Positions 33,077-42,447 of a stretch of DNA of 64,000 nucleotides are shown in pieces. Source of the stretch: Glaesserella sp041817755 (GTDB taxonomy: Bacteria; Pseudomonadota; Gammaproteobacteria; Enterobacterales; Pasteurellaceae); NCBI RefSeq assembly GCF_041817755.1, contig NZ_JBGYBX010000039.1, forward strand, positions 49,627 through 113,626, written 5' to 3'. Made by a program: the position numbers and the translations under genes. Every line of letters begins with the position of its first letter. Within the stretch, counting starts at the first letter, position 1. A model generated the notes under the pieces. The model saw only the letters and a program-made list of their open reading frames with translations, searched no databases and was not told the DNA's origin.

Positions 33077-34822
33077 ATGCGTATTTTGGTCTTTCTTTTC
33101 ACGTTATTATTGAGTTTTCCCGGTTCGGCAGGTTTATTTAATACAACACCGAAATATCTGAGTAGTGCACAAGCCTTTGCCTTCTCTTATCAAGTATCGG
33201 CGGATAAACTCCTGTTGGACTGGCAAATTGCCGACGGCTATTATTTGTACCAAAAAGAAATCCGCGTACATTCGGAACAAGCGACGCTTGGTGAACTGCG
33301 CTTTCCTCAAGCGGAAAAGCACCAAGATGAGTTTTTCGGTATGGTGAATATTTTCCGCCGCCAATTGCATCTTGACGTGCCGTTCGACAAACTTACGCCA
33401 AGTGCAACCGTGGAAGTCAATTATCAAGGTTGCACCAAAGGATTTTGCTATCCGCCGGAAACCGTCAGTATAGTACTCGATAAACAAGCGGTCGGTTCCG
33501 TCAATCATTTTGCAAAAAACGACTCGGTTCAGACCGCTTACACAGTGCGAAAAGCCGAACAAGACAACCTGGCGGAACAGCTTTCCGCCAACCGTTTTTC
33601 CATCTTTTGGTTTTTTATTTTCGGCTTAGGTTTAGCGTTTACCCCCTGCGTATTGCCGATGTTACCGCTGCTATCGGCGATTGTAATCGGTAACAATCAG
33701 CGACCGAGCAGCCTACGGGCGTTTTTGCTCAGCGCCGTTTACGTACAAGGTATGGCGCTGACATATACCCTACTCGGCTTAGTCGTCGCCGCCGTGGGTT
33801 TGCCGTTCCAAATTGCCTTACAAAGCCCGGCGGTACTGTTCACCTTAGCAATATTATTCACGCTGTTAGCCTGCTCCATGTTCGGCTTGTTTACCCTTCA
33901 GCTACCGCACCGCTGGCAGCAAGCGCTGAATCAGCTCAGTCAACGACAAACGGGCGGTTCGTTCGTCAGTGTGTTTATCATGGGCATGATCGCCGGCTTG
34001 GTGGCGTCACCTTGTACCTCGGCGCCGTTATCCGGTGCGTTGCTTTATGTCGCGCAAAGCGGTGACTTACTTACCGGCGGATTGGCACTTTATCTGCTCG
34101 CCTTAGGCATGGGCATTCCGCTGATGTTGATTACCTTATTCGGGAATAGCATTCTGCCGAAATCGGGGGATTGGTTACTGAAAGTCAAAAGCCTGTTCGG
34201 CTTCGTTATGCTCGCCTTACCGGTATTTTTACTTTCCCGTATTTGGCCTGAATTTGAGCCGTTAATGTGGTCCGCCCTAATGATGGCGTTGTTAATTTGG
34301 ACAAACAATGTCTTTTTCAACCAAAAATGGTTACGCATCGTCTTGCTCATTGCTTTTGCTTTCAGTGCAAAACCTTGGGTCGATCTGTTTTGGCAACCGA
34401 AGACAATCCTCACGCAAACGCCGTCACACTTTACCCGCATCCAATCGCTTGACGAACTGAAACAGCAACTCACCGCCGCCAACGGCAAAAAAGTGATGCT
34501 GGATCTCTACGCCGATTGGTGTGTCGCTTGCAAAGAGTTTGAAAAATTTACGTTTAACGCGCCGCAAGTAAAAACCAAACTGGAGCAAATGCTGGTCTTG
34601 CAAGTTGATATGACGAAAAATTCTCCGCAAAACGATGAATTGATGAAACAATTTAATGTACTCGGCTTACCGACCATTTTATTTTTTGACGAAAATGGGA
34701 ACGAACTGAGCCAAGCGAGGGTTACCGGTTTTATGCACGCGGATGACTTTGCCGATTGGCTGAATAATTTGAGCCGATTCGGTTCATCTGCTTTCATTCA
34801 AGAAGGAAAGGAGCAAAAGTGA
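33077..34822 (+). CDS. dsbD: Thiol:disulfide interchange protein DsbD
   Basis: DsbD carries electrons from cytoplasmic thioredoxin to the periplasm for DsbC and other reductases. A signal peptide precedes the alpha domain with Cys in GCTKGFCYPP, then a membrane core of about eight segments with AFTPCVLPMLP and ASPCTSAPLSG, and a C-terminal thioredoxin-like domain with WCVAC. The uptake sequence inside the gene encodes KQAVGSVNHFAKN. It overlaps the following reductase gene by four bases. Confidence 0.95.
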   Translation: MRILVFLFTLLLSFPGSAGLFNTTPKYLSSAQAFAFSYQVSADKLLLDWQIADGYYLYQKEIRVHSEQATLGELRFPQAEKHQDEFFGMVNIFRRQLHLDVPFDKLTPSATVEVNYQGCTKGFCYPPETVSIVLDKQAVGSVNHFAKNDSVQTAYTVRKAEQDNLAEQLSANRFSIFWFFIFGLGLAFTPCVLPMLPLLSAIVIGNNQRPSSLRAFLLSAVYVQGMALTYTLLGLVVAAVGLPFQIALQSPAVLFTLAILFTLLACSMFGLFTLQLPHRWQQALNQLSQRQTGGSFVSVFIMGMIAGLVASPCTSAPLSGALLYVAQSGDLLTGGLALYLLALGMGIPLMLITLFGNSILPKSGDWLLKVKSLFGFVMLALPVFLLSRIWPEFEPLMWSALMMALLIWTNNVFFNQKWLRIVLLIAFAFSAKPWVDLFWQPKTILTQTPSHFTRIQSLDELKQQLTAANGKKVMLDLYADWCVACKEFEKFTFNAPQVKTKLEQMLVLQVDMTKNSPQNDELMKQFNVLGLPTILFFDENGNELSQARVTGFMHADDFADWLNNLSRFGSSAFIQEGKEQK

Positions 34823-35640
34823 AAACGATCTTAATCACCGGCTGTTCATCAGGTATCGGCTATGCCACCGCTCACCACTTGAAAAACGCGGGTTGGCGGG
34901 TTATTACCAGTTGCCGAAAACCTGAAGACGTACAACGTCTGCAATATGAAGGGTTTGAATGCATACAACTGGATGTGACGGATTCCATCCAAATAAAAGA
35001 AGTATTCGATTACATTCAAACAAGCGGTCGGCTAGACGCCGTATTTTGCAATGCCGGCTACGGTCAGCCGGGTGCGGTAGAAGATATTCCGCGTGAAGCG
35101 TTACGGGAGATTTTTGAAACCAATGTTTTCGGCACTTGGGAAGTGATGAATGCTGCATTACGTCTTTTCCGTCGCCAAAATCAGGGGCGCATTTTGATCA
35201 ATAGCAGCATTTTAGGCTTTGCCGCCATGCATTTCCGCGGGGCGTACAACAGCACTAAATTTGCCTTGGAAGGCATGGCGGATACGCTGCGACACGAACT
35301 TCACGGCTCAAATATCTACGTGAGTTTAATCGAACCCGGCCCGATTCAAAGCCGTTTTCGCCCGAATTCCGTCGTCAAATTACATCAATATATTGATATG
35401 GAAAGCTCTTTTCATCACGAGGCGTATCGGAAGCAGCTTGCCCGCCTGAACACCAAAGGCAATGCCAACCCGTTTACCCTGCCCGCTTCCGCCTGCGCCG
35501 AAGCATGTTTGAAGGCCTTAAATGCCAAAATACCTAATGCCCGCTATCAAGTCACGTTTCCGACCAAACTGTTTTGGTGGCTAAGACGCATTTTGCCGAC
35601 CAACGCCTTCGATTTTATGTGCCGAAAAGGCGGCGGATAA
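34819..35640 (+). CDS. Short-chain dehydrogenase/reductase, YbbO-like
   Basis: A classical SDR of 273 residues. The cofactor motif TGCSSGIG is at 7-14, NAGYG follows near 78, and the catalytic triad is Ser130, Tyr143 and Lys147 (YNSTK). SLIEPGPIQSRF after the catalytic part resembles E. coli YbbO, an NADP-dependent aldehyde reductase; this is the closest match I recognise but is not certain. The start is GTG overlapping the dsbD stop with AAGGAG upstream, so translation is coupled. Confidence 0.8.
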   Translation: MKTILITGCSSGIGYATAHHLKNAGWRVITSCRKPEDVQRLQYEGFECIQLDVTDSIQIKEVFDYIQTSGRLDAVFCNAGYGQPGAVEDIPREALREIFETNVFGTWEVMNAALRLFRRQNQGRILINSSILGFAAMHFRGAYNSTKFALEGMADTLRHELHGSNIYVSLIEPGPIQSRFRPNSVVKLHQYIDMESSFHHEAYRKQLARLNTKGNANPFTLPASACAEACLKALNAKIPNARYQVTFPTKLFWWLRRILPTNAFDFMCRKGGG

Positions 35641-37854
35641 TCATCCCAACTCCTGCGGATCAATATCCACCGTCAATCGAATATCGTTTCGCAGGAACTG
35701 TTCTTTTTGCTCATCAAAACGATCTAACAACTGTTGGATCGCACTTCTTGCCGAATGTTGAATAAGTAACTGCCAGCGATAATGCCCTGCTTTTTTTGCC
35801 ATTGGGGCGTTGAAAGGTCCAAGTAACTGGAAGCCTTGCCAGCCGTTTTCGCTGATCATTTGGTGTAAACAAGCGGTCAGATCTTGCAAAAAATTTGCAA
35901 CTTTATCGTTATCTCTACCTGTCGCACGCATCAGCACTTGCGAAGAAAACGGCGGTAGGCTCATTATTTTTCGTATTGCTAAGGCTTGGCTGGCAAAGGC
36001 AAGGTAGCCGTCATTGAGTAAGCTGGTGAGTAACGGGTGATCGGGGTAATGCGTTTGTAACACCACTTCCCCTTGCTTTTCCGCCCGTCCTGCTCGCCCT
36101 GATACTTGCACATAAAGCTGTGCCAAGCGTTCTTCTGCACGGTAATCGGTGGAAAACAGGCTACTATCCACATTCACGATGGCGACTAAAGTCACATTCG
36201 GGAAATGGTGTCCTTTGGCTAACATCTGTGTGCCGATCAAAATTTGGCTTTTGCCTGCTTGGATTTCGGCAAGGTGCTGTTCCAACGAGCCTTTACGGGC
36301 GGTGCTGTCACGGTCAATGCGAGTAATGCTGTATTGCGGAAAACGTTGTGCCAGCACTTGTTCCAGCTGTTCCGTGCCGATCCCTGTGGTGATTAAATTA
36401 ACCGAGCCACAATGTCCGCACTGGCGAGGAATGGCTTTTTGCGAAGCACAGTGATGGCAACGCAAAACTCGCTGTTTTTGGTGATAAGTAAAAGGTTTAT
36501 CGCAAGACGGGCAATCGGCAATCCAGCCACATTCGTGGCACAACAGAACAGGGGCAAAACCCCGTCGGTTCAGAAATAACATCACTTGATTGCCTTTTTC
36601 CAAGTGGCTTTGCATCATTGCCAACAGCTTTTCCGATAAGCCTGAATAAATCCGCTGTTTTTTCAAATCAATTAACGTTTGCTTGGAAAATTGAGCATTG
36701 CCTGCCCTTGCATTAAGCTGAAGTTCGATAAATTTACCGTTTTGTACATTTTGCAAACTTTCAAAACTTGGCGTTGCCGAGCCGAGAATAATCGGAATGT
36801 TGTTATTTTTCGCCCGAAGCACCGCCAAATCCCTTGCGTGATAACGCCAGCCGTCTTGCTGTTTGAACGAGCCGTCGTGTTCTTCATCAATGATAATTAA
36901 GCCGAGTTGCTGAAATTGTGTGAACAAGGCGGAACGTGTGCCGATCACAATCGCACTTTCGCCGTTTTTTGCCCGAAGCCACGCATTGAGCCGTTGTGTG
37001 TCGTTGAGATGGGAATGCAATGCGTCAATTTCCACATTAAAACGAGCTTGGAAACGCTGAATGGTTTGTGGGGTCAGCCCGATTTCAGGCACTAACACCA
37101 ACACTTGCTCGCCCCGTTTCAGCACTTCTTCGATCACTTGCAAATAGACTTCCGTTTTCCCTGAGCCTGTAACCCCATTGAGCAAAAATGCCCCGAAGCC
37201 TTGCTGATAATGCAAACGGCTGACGACAAGGGTTTGCTGTTTATTCAACGTTAAACGGTTTTGGCTATTGCAAATCGGCTGTTCGCCCAGTTTTTCCTGC
37301 CAACTTTGCACATTAAAAGGAAGCTCAACCTTTTCCAGATACCCTTTTTCAAGCAAGGCTTTCCAAACCGCAGGGCTACAAGCGGTCGGCTTTTCAAAGA
37401 AATTTGCAAATGCCGCCAGTTCGCTTAATAGCTCTTGTTGCTTTTTCGCTTTTTGAATCACGCCGTTAGCAAGCGCTTTTCTGCCATTTTCCGTGACAAC
37501 GAAATAGTCTGGGGCGGTGCGTTCGCTACTTTCCCCTTGTCGCAATTTGACAGGCAAGGCACTTTGTAGCACTTCGCCCAACGGGGCGTGATAATAACGG
37601 CTCGCCCACTGCAAGAGTTGCCACATCTCAGCGTCAAACAACGCTTGTTCATCTAACACTTGCTCAATCGGTTTGAGTTTTTCGGTGGGAATATCTGACG
37701 TGGTTGGGAAATCCACCACAATCCCGATTTTACGCTGGCGACCAAAAGGCACCACGACCCTAGCCCCTTTCACCACATTTTCAAAATGCGTTGGAAGCAG
37801 GTAATCGAAATAACGTGCCAACGGCACAGGTAGAGCAATTCGGATTAGGTTCAT
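35641..37854 (-). CDS. priA: Primosomal helicase PriA
   Basis: PriA recognises stalled replication forks and loads the replisome. The 737-residue protein has the N-terminal 3'-DNA-binding domain (PVPLARYFDYLLP), helicase Walker A GVTGSGKTEVYL, DEEHD, and between the helicase lobes a zinc-binding Cys array (CHECGWIADCPSC, RCHHCASQ, CGHCGS). Two uptake sequences inside encode FANFFEKPTACS and ANFLQDLTACL. It begins with a one-base overlap on the upstream permease stop. Confidence 0.97.
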   Translation of the reverse strand: MNLIRIALPVPLARYFDYLLPTHFENVVKGARVVVPFGRQRKIGIVVDFPTTSDIPTEKLKPIEQVLDEQALFDAEMWQLLQWASRYYHAPLGEVLQSALPVKLRQGESSERTAPDYFVVTENGRKALANGVIQKAKKQQELLSELAAFANFFEKPTACSPAVWKALLEKGYLEKVELPFNVQSWQEKLGEQPICNSQNRLTLNKQQTLVVSRLHYQQGFGAFLLNGVTGSGKTEVYLQVIEEVLKRGEQVLVLVPEIGLTPQTIQRFQARFNVEIDALHSHLNDTQRLNAWLRAKNGESAIVIGTRSALFTQFQQLGLIIIDEEHDGSFKQQDGWRYHARDLAVLRAKNNNIPIILGSATPSFESLQNVQNGKFIELQLNARAGNAQFSKQTLIDLKKQRIYSGLSEKLLAMMQSHLEKGNQVMLFLNRRGFAPVLLCHECGWIADCPSCDKPFTYHQKQRVLRCHHCASQKAIPRQCGHCGSVNLITTGIGTEQLEQVLAQRFPQYSITRIDRDSTARKGSLEQHLAEIQAGKSQILIGTQMLAKGHHFPNVTLVAIVNVDSSLFSTDYRAEERLAQLYVQVSGRAGRAEKQGEVVLQTHYPDHPLLTSLLNDGYLAFASQALAIRKIMSLPPFSSQVLMRATGRDNDKVANFLQDLTACLHQMISENGWQGFQLLGPFNAPMAKKAGHYRWQLLIQHSARSAIQQLLDRFDEQKEQFLRNDIRLTVDIDPQELG

Positions 37855-38720
37855 TAGGGTTTCACTTTGCGAAAACTATCAACACTTAATAAGATAATGG
37901 ATACCGCCAAACACGCCATTAAAATATAGGATTTGGCTTCTAATACTTCACCGATTGCAAATGAAATAAACAACATGATTAAGGGTTCTGCATAACCTAA
38001 TAATCCTAATACGTTAATTGGTAAGGTGTTACTCGCAGCAATATATAAAATAAATGCCATGCCATTCACTAGCCCTAATAATGCTAAATAAAAATAGAGA
38101 TATTCATTTTGGCTTAAAATATAAGGGTATTTGACCTGTGAAATATAATAGAGAGCAAAAGGTAATAATAAAACTAATTCTACAAAAAAAGTTGCAAGGC
38201 TGTTAATCTGATAATAACGGCGTAAGGTAATATATATCGGATAGCCGAATCCAGCGACAAAGGTTGCCCATGAAATCGTGGCGGTAAAAATAATATTGGT
38301 GGAAACACCGATAACGGCAAAGGCTAATGCCCACCATTTTAGCTTGGTGAAATGTTCTTTAAACACGATTTTGCCTAACGCTACGGCAACAATCGGCAAT
38401 AATAAATAACCGATAGACACTTCAATAGCCTGACCATTATTCGGCGCCCATAAAAACAACCAAAGTTGTACACTGGTGTTTAATGTAAGTAATAATAAAA
38501 TAATAATTAAAAAAGGTTTCTTCTTTATCTTTTGATAAAGTTCTTTAAATGCTTTTTGCTGATGAAATAAAAAAATCGCCAATAAAATAAATGGCATTAA
38601 CACCACAATACGAAAGCCGAAAACACCATCGCTTTCTAAAGGGCGAAGTAAAATCGCAAAATAATAACCTACACCGAATAAAATATTTGCCGAAAGTGCT
38701 AAAAGAATACCTTTGAGCAT
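37854..38720 (-). CDS. RarD-like EamA-family permease, copy 1
   Basis: A ten-segment DMT-superfamily membrane protein of 288 residues, related to RarD. EamA repeats are recognisable (LSANILFGVGYYFAILLRPL; NNGQAIEVSIGYLLLPIVAVALGKIVFKE; NVLGLLGYAEPLIMLFISFAIGE). Its substrate is unknown; RarD was linked to chloramphenicol resistance elsewhere. It is a tandem paralog of the gene upstream. Both junctions are TAATG overlaps, so the pair and priA are one coupled unit. Confidence 0.8.
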   Translation of the reverse strand: MLKGILLALSANILFGVGYYFAILLRPLESDGVFGFRIVVLMPFILLAIFLFHQQKAFKELYQKIKKKPFLIIILLLLTLNTSVQLWLFLWAPNNGQAIEVSIGYLLLPIVAVALGKIVFKEHFTKLKWWALAFAVIGVSTNIIFTATISWATFVAGFGYPIYITLRRYYQINSLATFFVELVLLLPFALYYISQVKYPYILSQNEYLYFYLALLGLVNGMAFILYIAASNTLPINVLGLLGYAEPLIMLFISFAIGEVLEAKSYILMACLAVSIILLSVDSFRKVKP

Positions 38721-39601
38721 TATATCCCCCGACGTTGTTTGCGGATGGCGATAATACCGTCAAGCATTAATAGCAATATAGAAATAATCAAACAGCTCAT
38801 GAGAATATAAGAGGATTGATCTAATACTTCCCCGATAATAAATGCTACAAGTAGCATAGATGCCGGTTCAATATAACTTAATAACCCTAATACATTAATT
38901 GGAACAAGACTGCTTGCAATAATATAAGAAATTAATGCCGTACCACTCACAATACCCAATAACACTAACCAAAAATAAAAATTCGGATTATTTTCCGTGA
39001 CAAATTGCATATCGGTATTCAGCATAAAATAAGTGGCTATCGGCAACATTAATATAATTTCGCAGACAAAACTGGATAAATGCGACATATCGAAATGTTT
39101 ACGTAAACTAAAATAAACAGGGTAGCCGATTAATACCATTAAGGTTGCCCACGAAATAGATCCAACGGTAATTAAGGTAATAATGACACCAATAGAGGCA
39201 AAAATAATGGAAGCGATTTTTAAATAAGAGAGACTCTCTTTAAATAAAAATCGCCCCACCGCGACCATGGCAATCGGCATTAATAGATAACCGATAGACA
39301 CATCAATGGCATAGCCGTTGTTGGGGGCATAAAGGAAAAGCCACATCTGCGAGCCTGTGACCGCAGTGGTTGTTAGTAATACCAAAATTAAATGGGGGTG
39401 CTGTTTTAGGCGTTTTAAATAGCGTTTAAATTCGTCGTTTTTTTTGAAAATAAAGAGTGCTGAAATCACAAAAGGCAAGCTTACCCACATTCTAAAACCG
39501 TAGATTTCTTCACCGGAAAGAGGTTTTAAATGGGTGGATAAATAATAGAGTACACCGAATAAAATAGAGGCGGTGACGGAAAATGTGATGCCTTTTATCA
39601 T
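38720..39601 (-). CDS. RarD-like EamA-family permease, copy 2
   Basis: A 293-residue paralog of the following gene, with the same features: TASILFGVLYYLSTHLKPL, NNGYAIDVSIGYLLMPIAMVAVGRFLFKE and NVLGLLSYIEPASMLLVAFIIGE. About ten membrane segments. It is the first gene of a three-gene unit ending with priA. The pair is more AT-rich than flanking housekeeping genes. Tandem duplication followed by divergence is likely; a heteromeric transporter is possible but unproven. Confidence 0.8.
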   Translation of the reverse strand: MIKGITFSVTASILFGVLYYLSTHLKPLSGEEIYGFRMWVSLPFVISALFIFKKNDEFKRYLKRLKQHPHLILVLLTTTAVTGSQMWLFLYAPNNGYAIDVSIGYLLMPIAMVAVGRFLFKESLSYLKIASIIFASIGVIITLITVGSISWATLMVLIGYPVYFSLRKHFDMSHLSSFVCEIILMLPIATYFMLNTDMQFVTENNPNFYFWLVLLGIVSGTALISYIIASSLVPINVLGLLSYIEPASMLLVAFIIGEVLDQSSYILMSCLIISILLLMLDGIIAIRKQRRGI

Positions 39602-39641
39602 TTAGATTAGTGTTAGGATCGAAATATGAACATTCATTGAT

Positions 39642-39733
39642 GTAGGGGCGGACCGATGTATCCGCCCACTATTTGCAAATAAATATGTTTAAATATCCGC
39701 TTGGAACGGGCGGACACATCGGTCCGCCCCTAC
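39642..39733. repeat. Palindromic intergenic repeat, family A copy 1
   Basis: Two 26-bp arms (39642-39667 and 39708-39733) are inverted with a single mismatch. Each begins or ends with GTAGGGGCGGACC and contains TCCGCCC. A 40-bp AT-rich spacer carries TTTGCAAA. It fills the gap between alaA and the permease gene. The same element occurs at 45446-45516. It has no coding capacity and resembles REP/MITE-like non-autonomous repeats. Confidence 0.85.
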
Positions 39734-39747
39734 GGTTACGTTTTAAA

Positions 39748-40965
39748 CTAATCCTGACGATAACTCTGCAAGAATTTCGCTAATCGACCAATAGCTTCTT
39801 CCAGTTGATCCACATACGGCAGTGTCACCACACGGAAGTGGTCCGGTTTATGCCAGTTAAAGCCTGAGCCTTGCACCAACAACACTTTTTCCTGCTGAAG
39901 CAGATCGTAAACAAATTGCTGATCGTCTTTGATACCGTACATTTCCGTATCAATTTTCGGGAACATATACATCGCCCCTTTTGGCTTCACACAGCTAATC
40001 CCAGGGATTTTGGTGAGCAATTCGTGAGCCTTGTTGCGTTGTTCCAACAAACGACCGCCCGGTAAAATAAATTCGTTAATGCTTTGATAACCGCCTAACG
40101 CTGTTTGAATAGCGTGTTGCATCGGGGTGTTTGCACATAAACGCATTGACGCAAGCATATCTAAGCCTTCAATAAAGCCTTTTGCCTGATTTTTCGGACC
40201 GTTTAACACCATCCAACCTTGGCGGAAACCTGCTACACGGTATGCCTTTGATAAACCGTTATAAGTGACGGTTAAAAGATCAGGGGCAAGAGGGGCAAGA
40301 TGATGATGTACCGCACCGTCATAAACGATCTTCTCATAAATTTCATCTGAGAAAATAATCAAATTATGTTCACGAGCCACCGCCACAATATCCAATAAGA
40401 TTTGACGGCTATACACTGCGCCTGTCGGGTTATTTGGGTTAATGATTAAAATAGCTTTGGTTTTCGGGGTGATTTTCGATTTAATGTCCTCAATATCCGG
40501 GAACCACTCGTTTTCTTCATCGCAAAGATAGTGAACCGCTTTACCGCCTGCAAGGGTTGCCGCCGCTGTCCACAGCGGATAATCCGGCATAGGAATTAAA
40601 ATTTCATCGCCATCATTTAATAAGGCTTGCATTGACATGGTGATTAATTCAGATACCCCGTTACCGATGTAAACATCACCGACATCTAAATCACGCATAC
40701 CTTTTAATTGGTAATATTGCACAATCGCTTTGCGTGCCGAATATAAACCTTTAGAGTCACAATAACCTTGCGCAGTCGGTAAGTTACGAATCACATCGAC
40801 CAAAATTTCCGCAGGCGCATCAAAGCCGAAAGGGGCTGGGTTACCAATGTTGAGTTTTAAAATTTTATGTCCTTCTTCTTCAAGGCGAAGAGCCTCTTTA
40901 TGAATCGGTCCGCGAATATCATAGCGAACATGTGCCAATTTGTCGGTTTTTGCAAAGCGTTCCAT
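39748..40965 (-). CDS. alaA: Alanine-synthesising glutamate-pyruvate aminotransferase AlaA
   Basis: A class I PLP-dependent aminotransferase of 405 residues. The PLP Lys lies in NGLSKAYRVAG around residue 239, with NPNNPTGAVYS and FSDEIYEKIVYDG before it. MERFAKTDKLAHVRYDIRGP and the close overall match point to AlaA, which makes alanine from pyruvate and glutamate. It is transcribed alone, divergent from menF, followed by a palindromic repeat. Confidence 0.93.
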   Translation of the reverse strand: MERFAKTDKLAHVRYDIRGPIHKEALRLEEEGHKILKLNIGNPAPFGFDAPAEILVDVIRNLPTAQGYCDSKGLYSARKAIVQYYQLKGMRDLDVGDVYIGNGVSELITMSMQALLNDGDEILIPMPDYPLWTAAATLAGGKAVHYLCDEENEWFPDIEDIKSKITPKTKAILIINPNNPTGAVYSRQILLDIVAVAREHNLIIFSDEIYEKIVYDGAVHHHLAPLAPDLLTVTYNGLSKAYRVAGFRQGWMVLNGPKNQAKGFIEGLDMLASMRLCANTPMQHAIQTALGGYQSINEFILPGGRLLEQRNKAHELLTKIPGISCVKPKGAMYMFPKIDTEMYGIKDDQQFVYDLLQQEKVLLVQGSGFNWHKPDHFRVVTLPYVDQLEEAIGRLAKFLQSYRQD

Positions 40966-41106
40966 TATATTTATCCTAAAAGACTAAGTCGTTAAAGCAG
41001 AAAAATGCTTCACTCTACTCCGATTTTTTAGGAAAAAAAAGAGGAAATGAGATAAAATGCATTTGTTTTTTTCTACAAGCGGTCTGATTATTCGAAATTT
41101 TTACAA

Positions 41107-42384
41107 ATGCCTCTTTTTAGTGACTTAGCAAATCAGCTTTACCAACAATTACAGCAACTTACCCGTCCAAGCGGTTTGATACGACTTCAAGCCGAAATAA
41201 ACGCATCCGTTGAATCGCAGGTGCTTTTGGGATGGTTAAAAGGGCAAGAAGTCTTTCCGCATTTTTTTTGGCAGAGCCGCGATACGGCGCTCACTTTTGC
41301 CGCTATCGGAAACGTTCGTCGATTCGATCAATTGGACGAGGCTCAACAATTCAGCCTACAGTCAAATTTTCAGCTCATCGGCGGCTTGCAATTTGAAGGG
41401 CAATGTCGCTTTATCCTGCCCCGCTGTCTCTTTGCAAAAAATGCAGAGAAACTGACCGCTTGTCTTTACCTTGATGCCGACGATTTTGTGCAGGAATACG
41501 ACATCTGCCGCCGGCTTATCCAAGGGTTGGATCGCATCTCCACCTTAGCCGATACGGACAATCCGATCCTCAGCGAACACACTGCAAGCGACTTCAACCA
41601 CTGGGAAAAAAATATCGAACAAGCCGTCACGTGGATTTCACAACAACGGCTGAATAAAGTGGTGCTTGCCAATGCGACAACTTTTACCGCTGAAAACCCG
41701 ATTTCCGCTTATGATTTGCTTTCGGCAAGCCAACGGAAAAACCTCGGTTGCTACCATTTTTTATGGTCTGAAGACGGTCAATCCACGTTTATCGGTTCCA
41801 GCCCGGAACGGCTCTATTTACGCCAGGATCGGCAATTTCATACCGAAGCCTTAGCGGGTACGGTTGCCGTCAGCGATAACTTGGCGGAGACCGAACGCAA
41901 TGCCTTATGGTTATTGAGTGATCATAAAAATATCTATGAAAATTTATTAGTGGTCGATGATATTAGCAGTCATCTTGCCGATTGTGCCGAAGATATTACG
42001 GTCGGCGATGCCGAAATCAAACGGCTGCATAATGTACAGCACTTACGCCGTAAAATTCAGACCGTTTTGGCACCGCAAGTCACGGATGCCGATTGCCTTG
42101 CCCGAATTCATCCGACTGCCGCCGTAGCCGGTTTGCCGCGTTCTATCGCCAAACAATTCATTCGGCAGCATGAGCCGTTCGAACGCGAGTGGTACGCCGG
42201 AACATTAGGTTACTTCACACCGCAATCCGCCGAATTTTGCGTCACGTTACGTTCTGCATTAATTGAACAAAACCGCATTACGGTCTATGCCGGAGCCGGG
42301 ATCGTTGAAGAGTCGACGGCGAAATCCGAATGGGCGGAAATCGAGCGAAAATCACTTGCCATCGCCGGATTACTCACCAAATAA
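41107..42384 (+). CDS. menF: Isochorismate synthase MenF
   Basis: MenF converts chorismate to isochorismate for menaquinone synthesis. The 425-residue protein has the chorismate-binding C-terminal domain: LNKVVLANATTF, FIGSSPERL, ALAGT, HNVQHLRR, HPTAAVAGLP (near 335) and GYAGTLGYF-like sequence (WYAGTLGYF). No siderophore biosynthesis genes are nearby, favouring MenF over EntC. No ribosome-binding site is seen; an uptake sequence occupies the 30 bases before the ATG. An uptake sequence also encodes FAKNAEKLTACLY. Confidence 0.9.
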   Translation: MPLFSDLANQLYQQLQQLTRPSGLIRLQAEINASVESQVLLGWLKGQEVFPHFFWQSRDTALTFAAIGNVRRFDQLDEAQQFSLQSNFQLIGGLQFEGQCRFILPRCLFAKNAEKLTACLYLDADDFVQEYDICRRLIQGLDRISTLADTDNPILSEHTASDFNHWEKNIEQAVTWISQQRLNKVVLANATTFTAENPISAYDLLSASQRKNLGCYHFLWSEDGQSTFIGSSPERLYLRQDRQFHTEALAGTVAVSDNLAETERNALWLLSDHKNIYENLLVVDDISSHLADCAEDITVGDAEIKRLHNVQHLRRKIQTVLAPQVTDADCLARIHPTAAVAGLPRSIAKQFIRQHEPFEREWYAGTLGYFTPQSAEFCVTLRSALIEQNRITVYAGAGIVEESTAKSEWAEIERKSLAIAGLLTK

Positions 42385-42447
42385 AAAAGCGATCCGATTT
42401 GCAAAATTGTTGCCGAATCAGACCGCTTGTCTCTTATCCAAAGGGAA

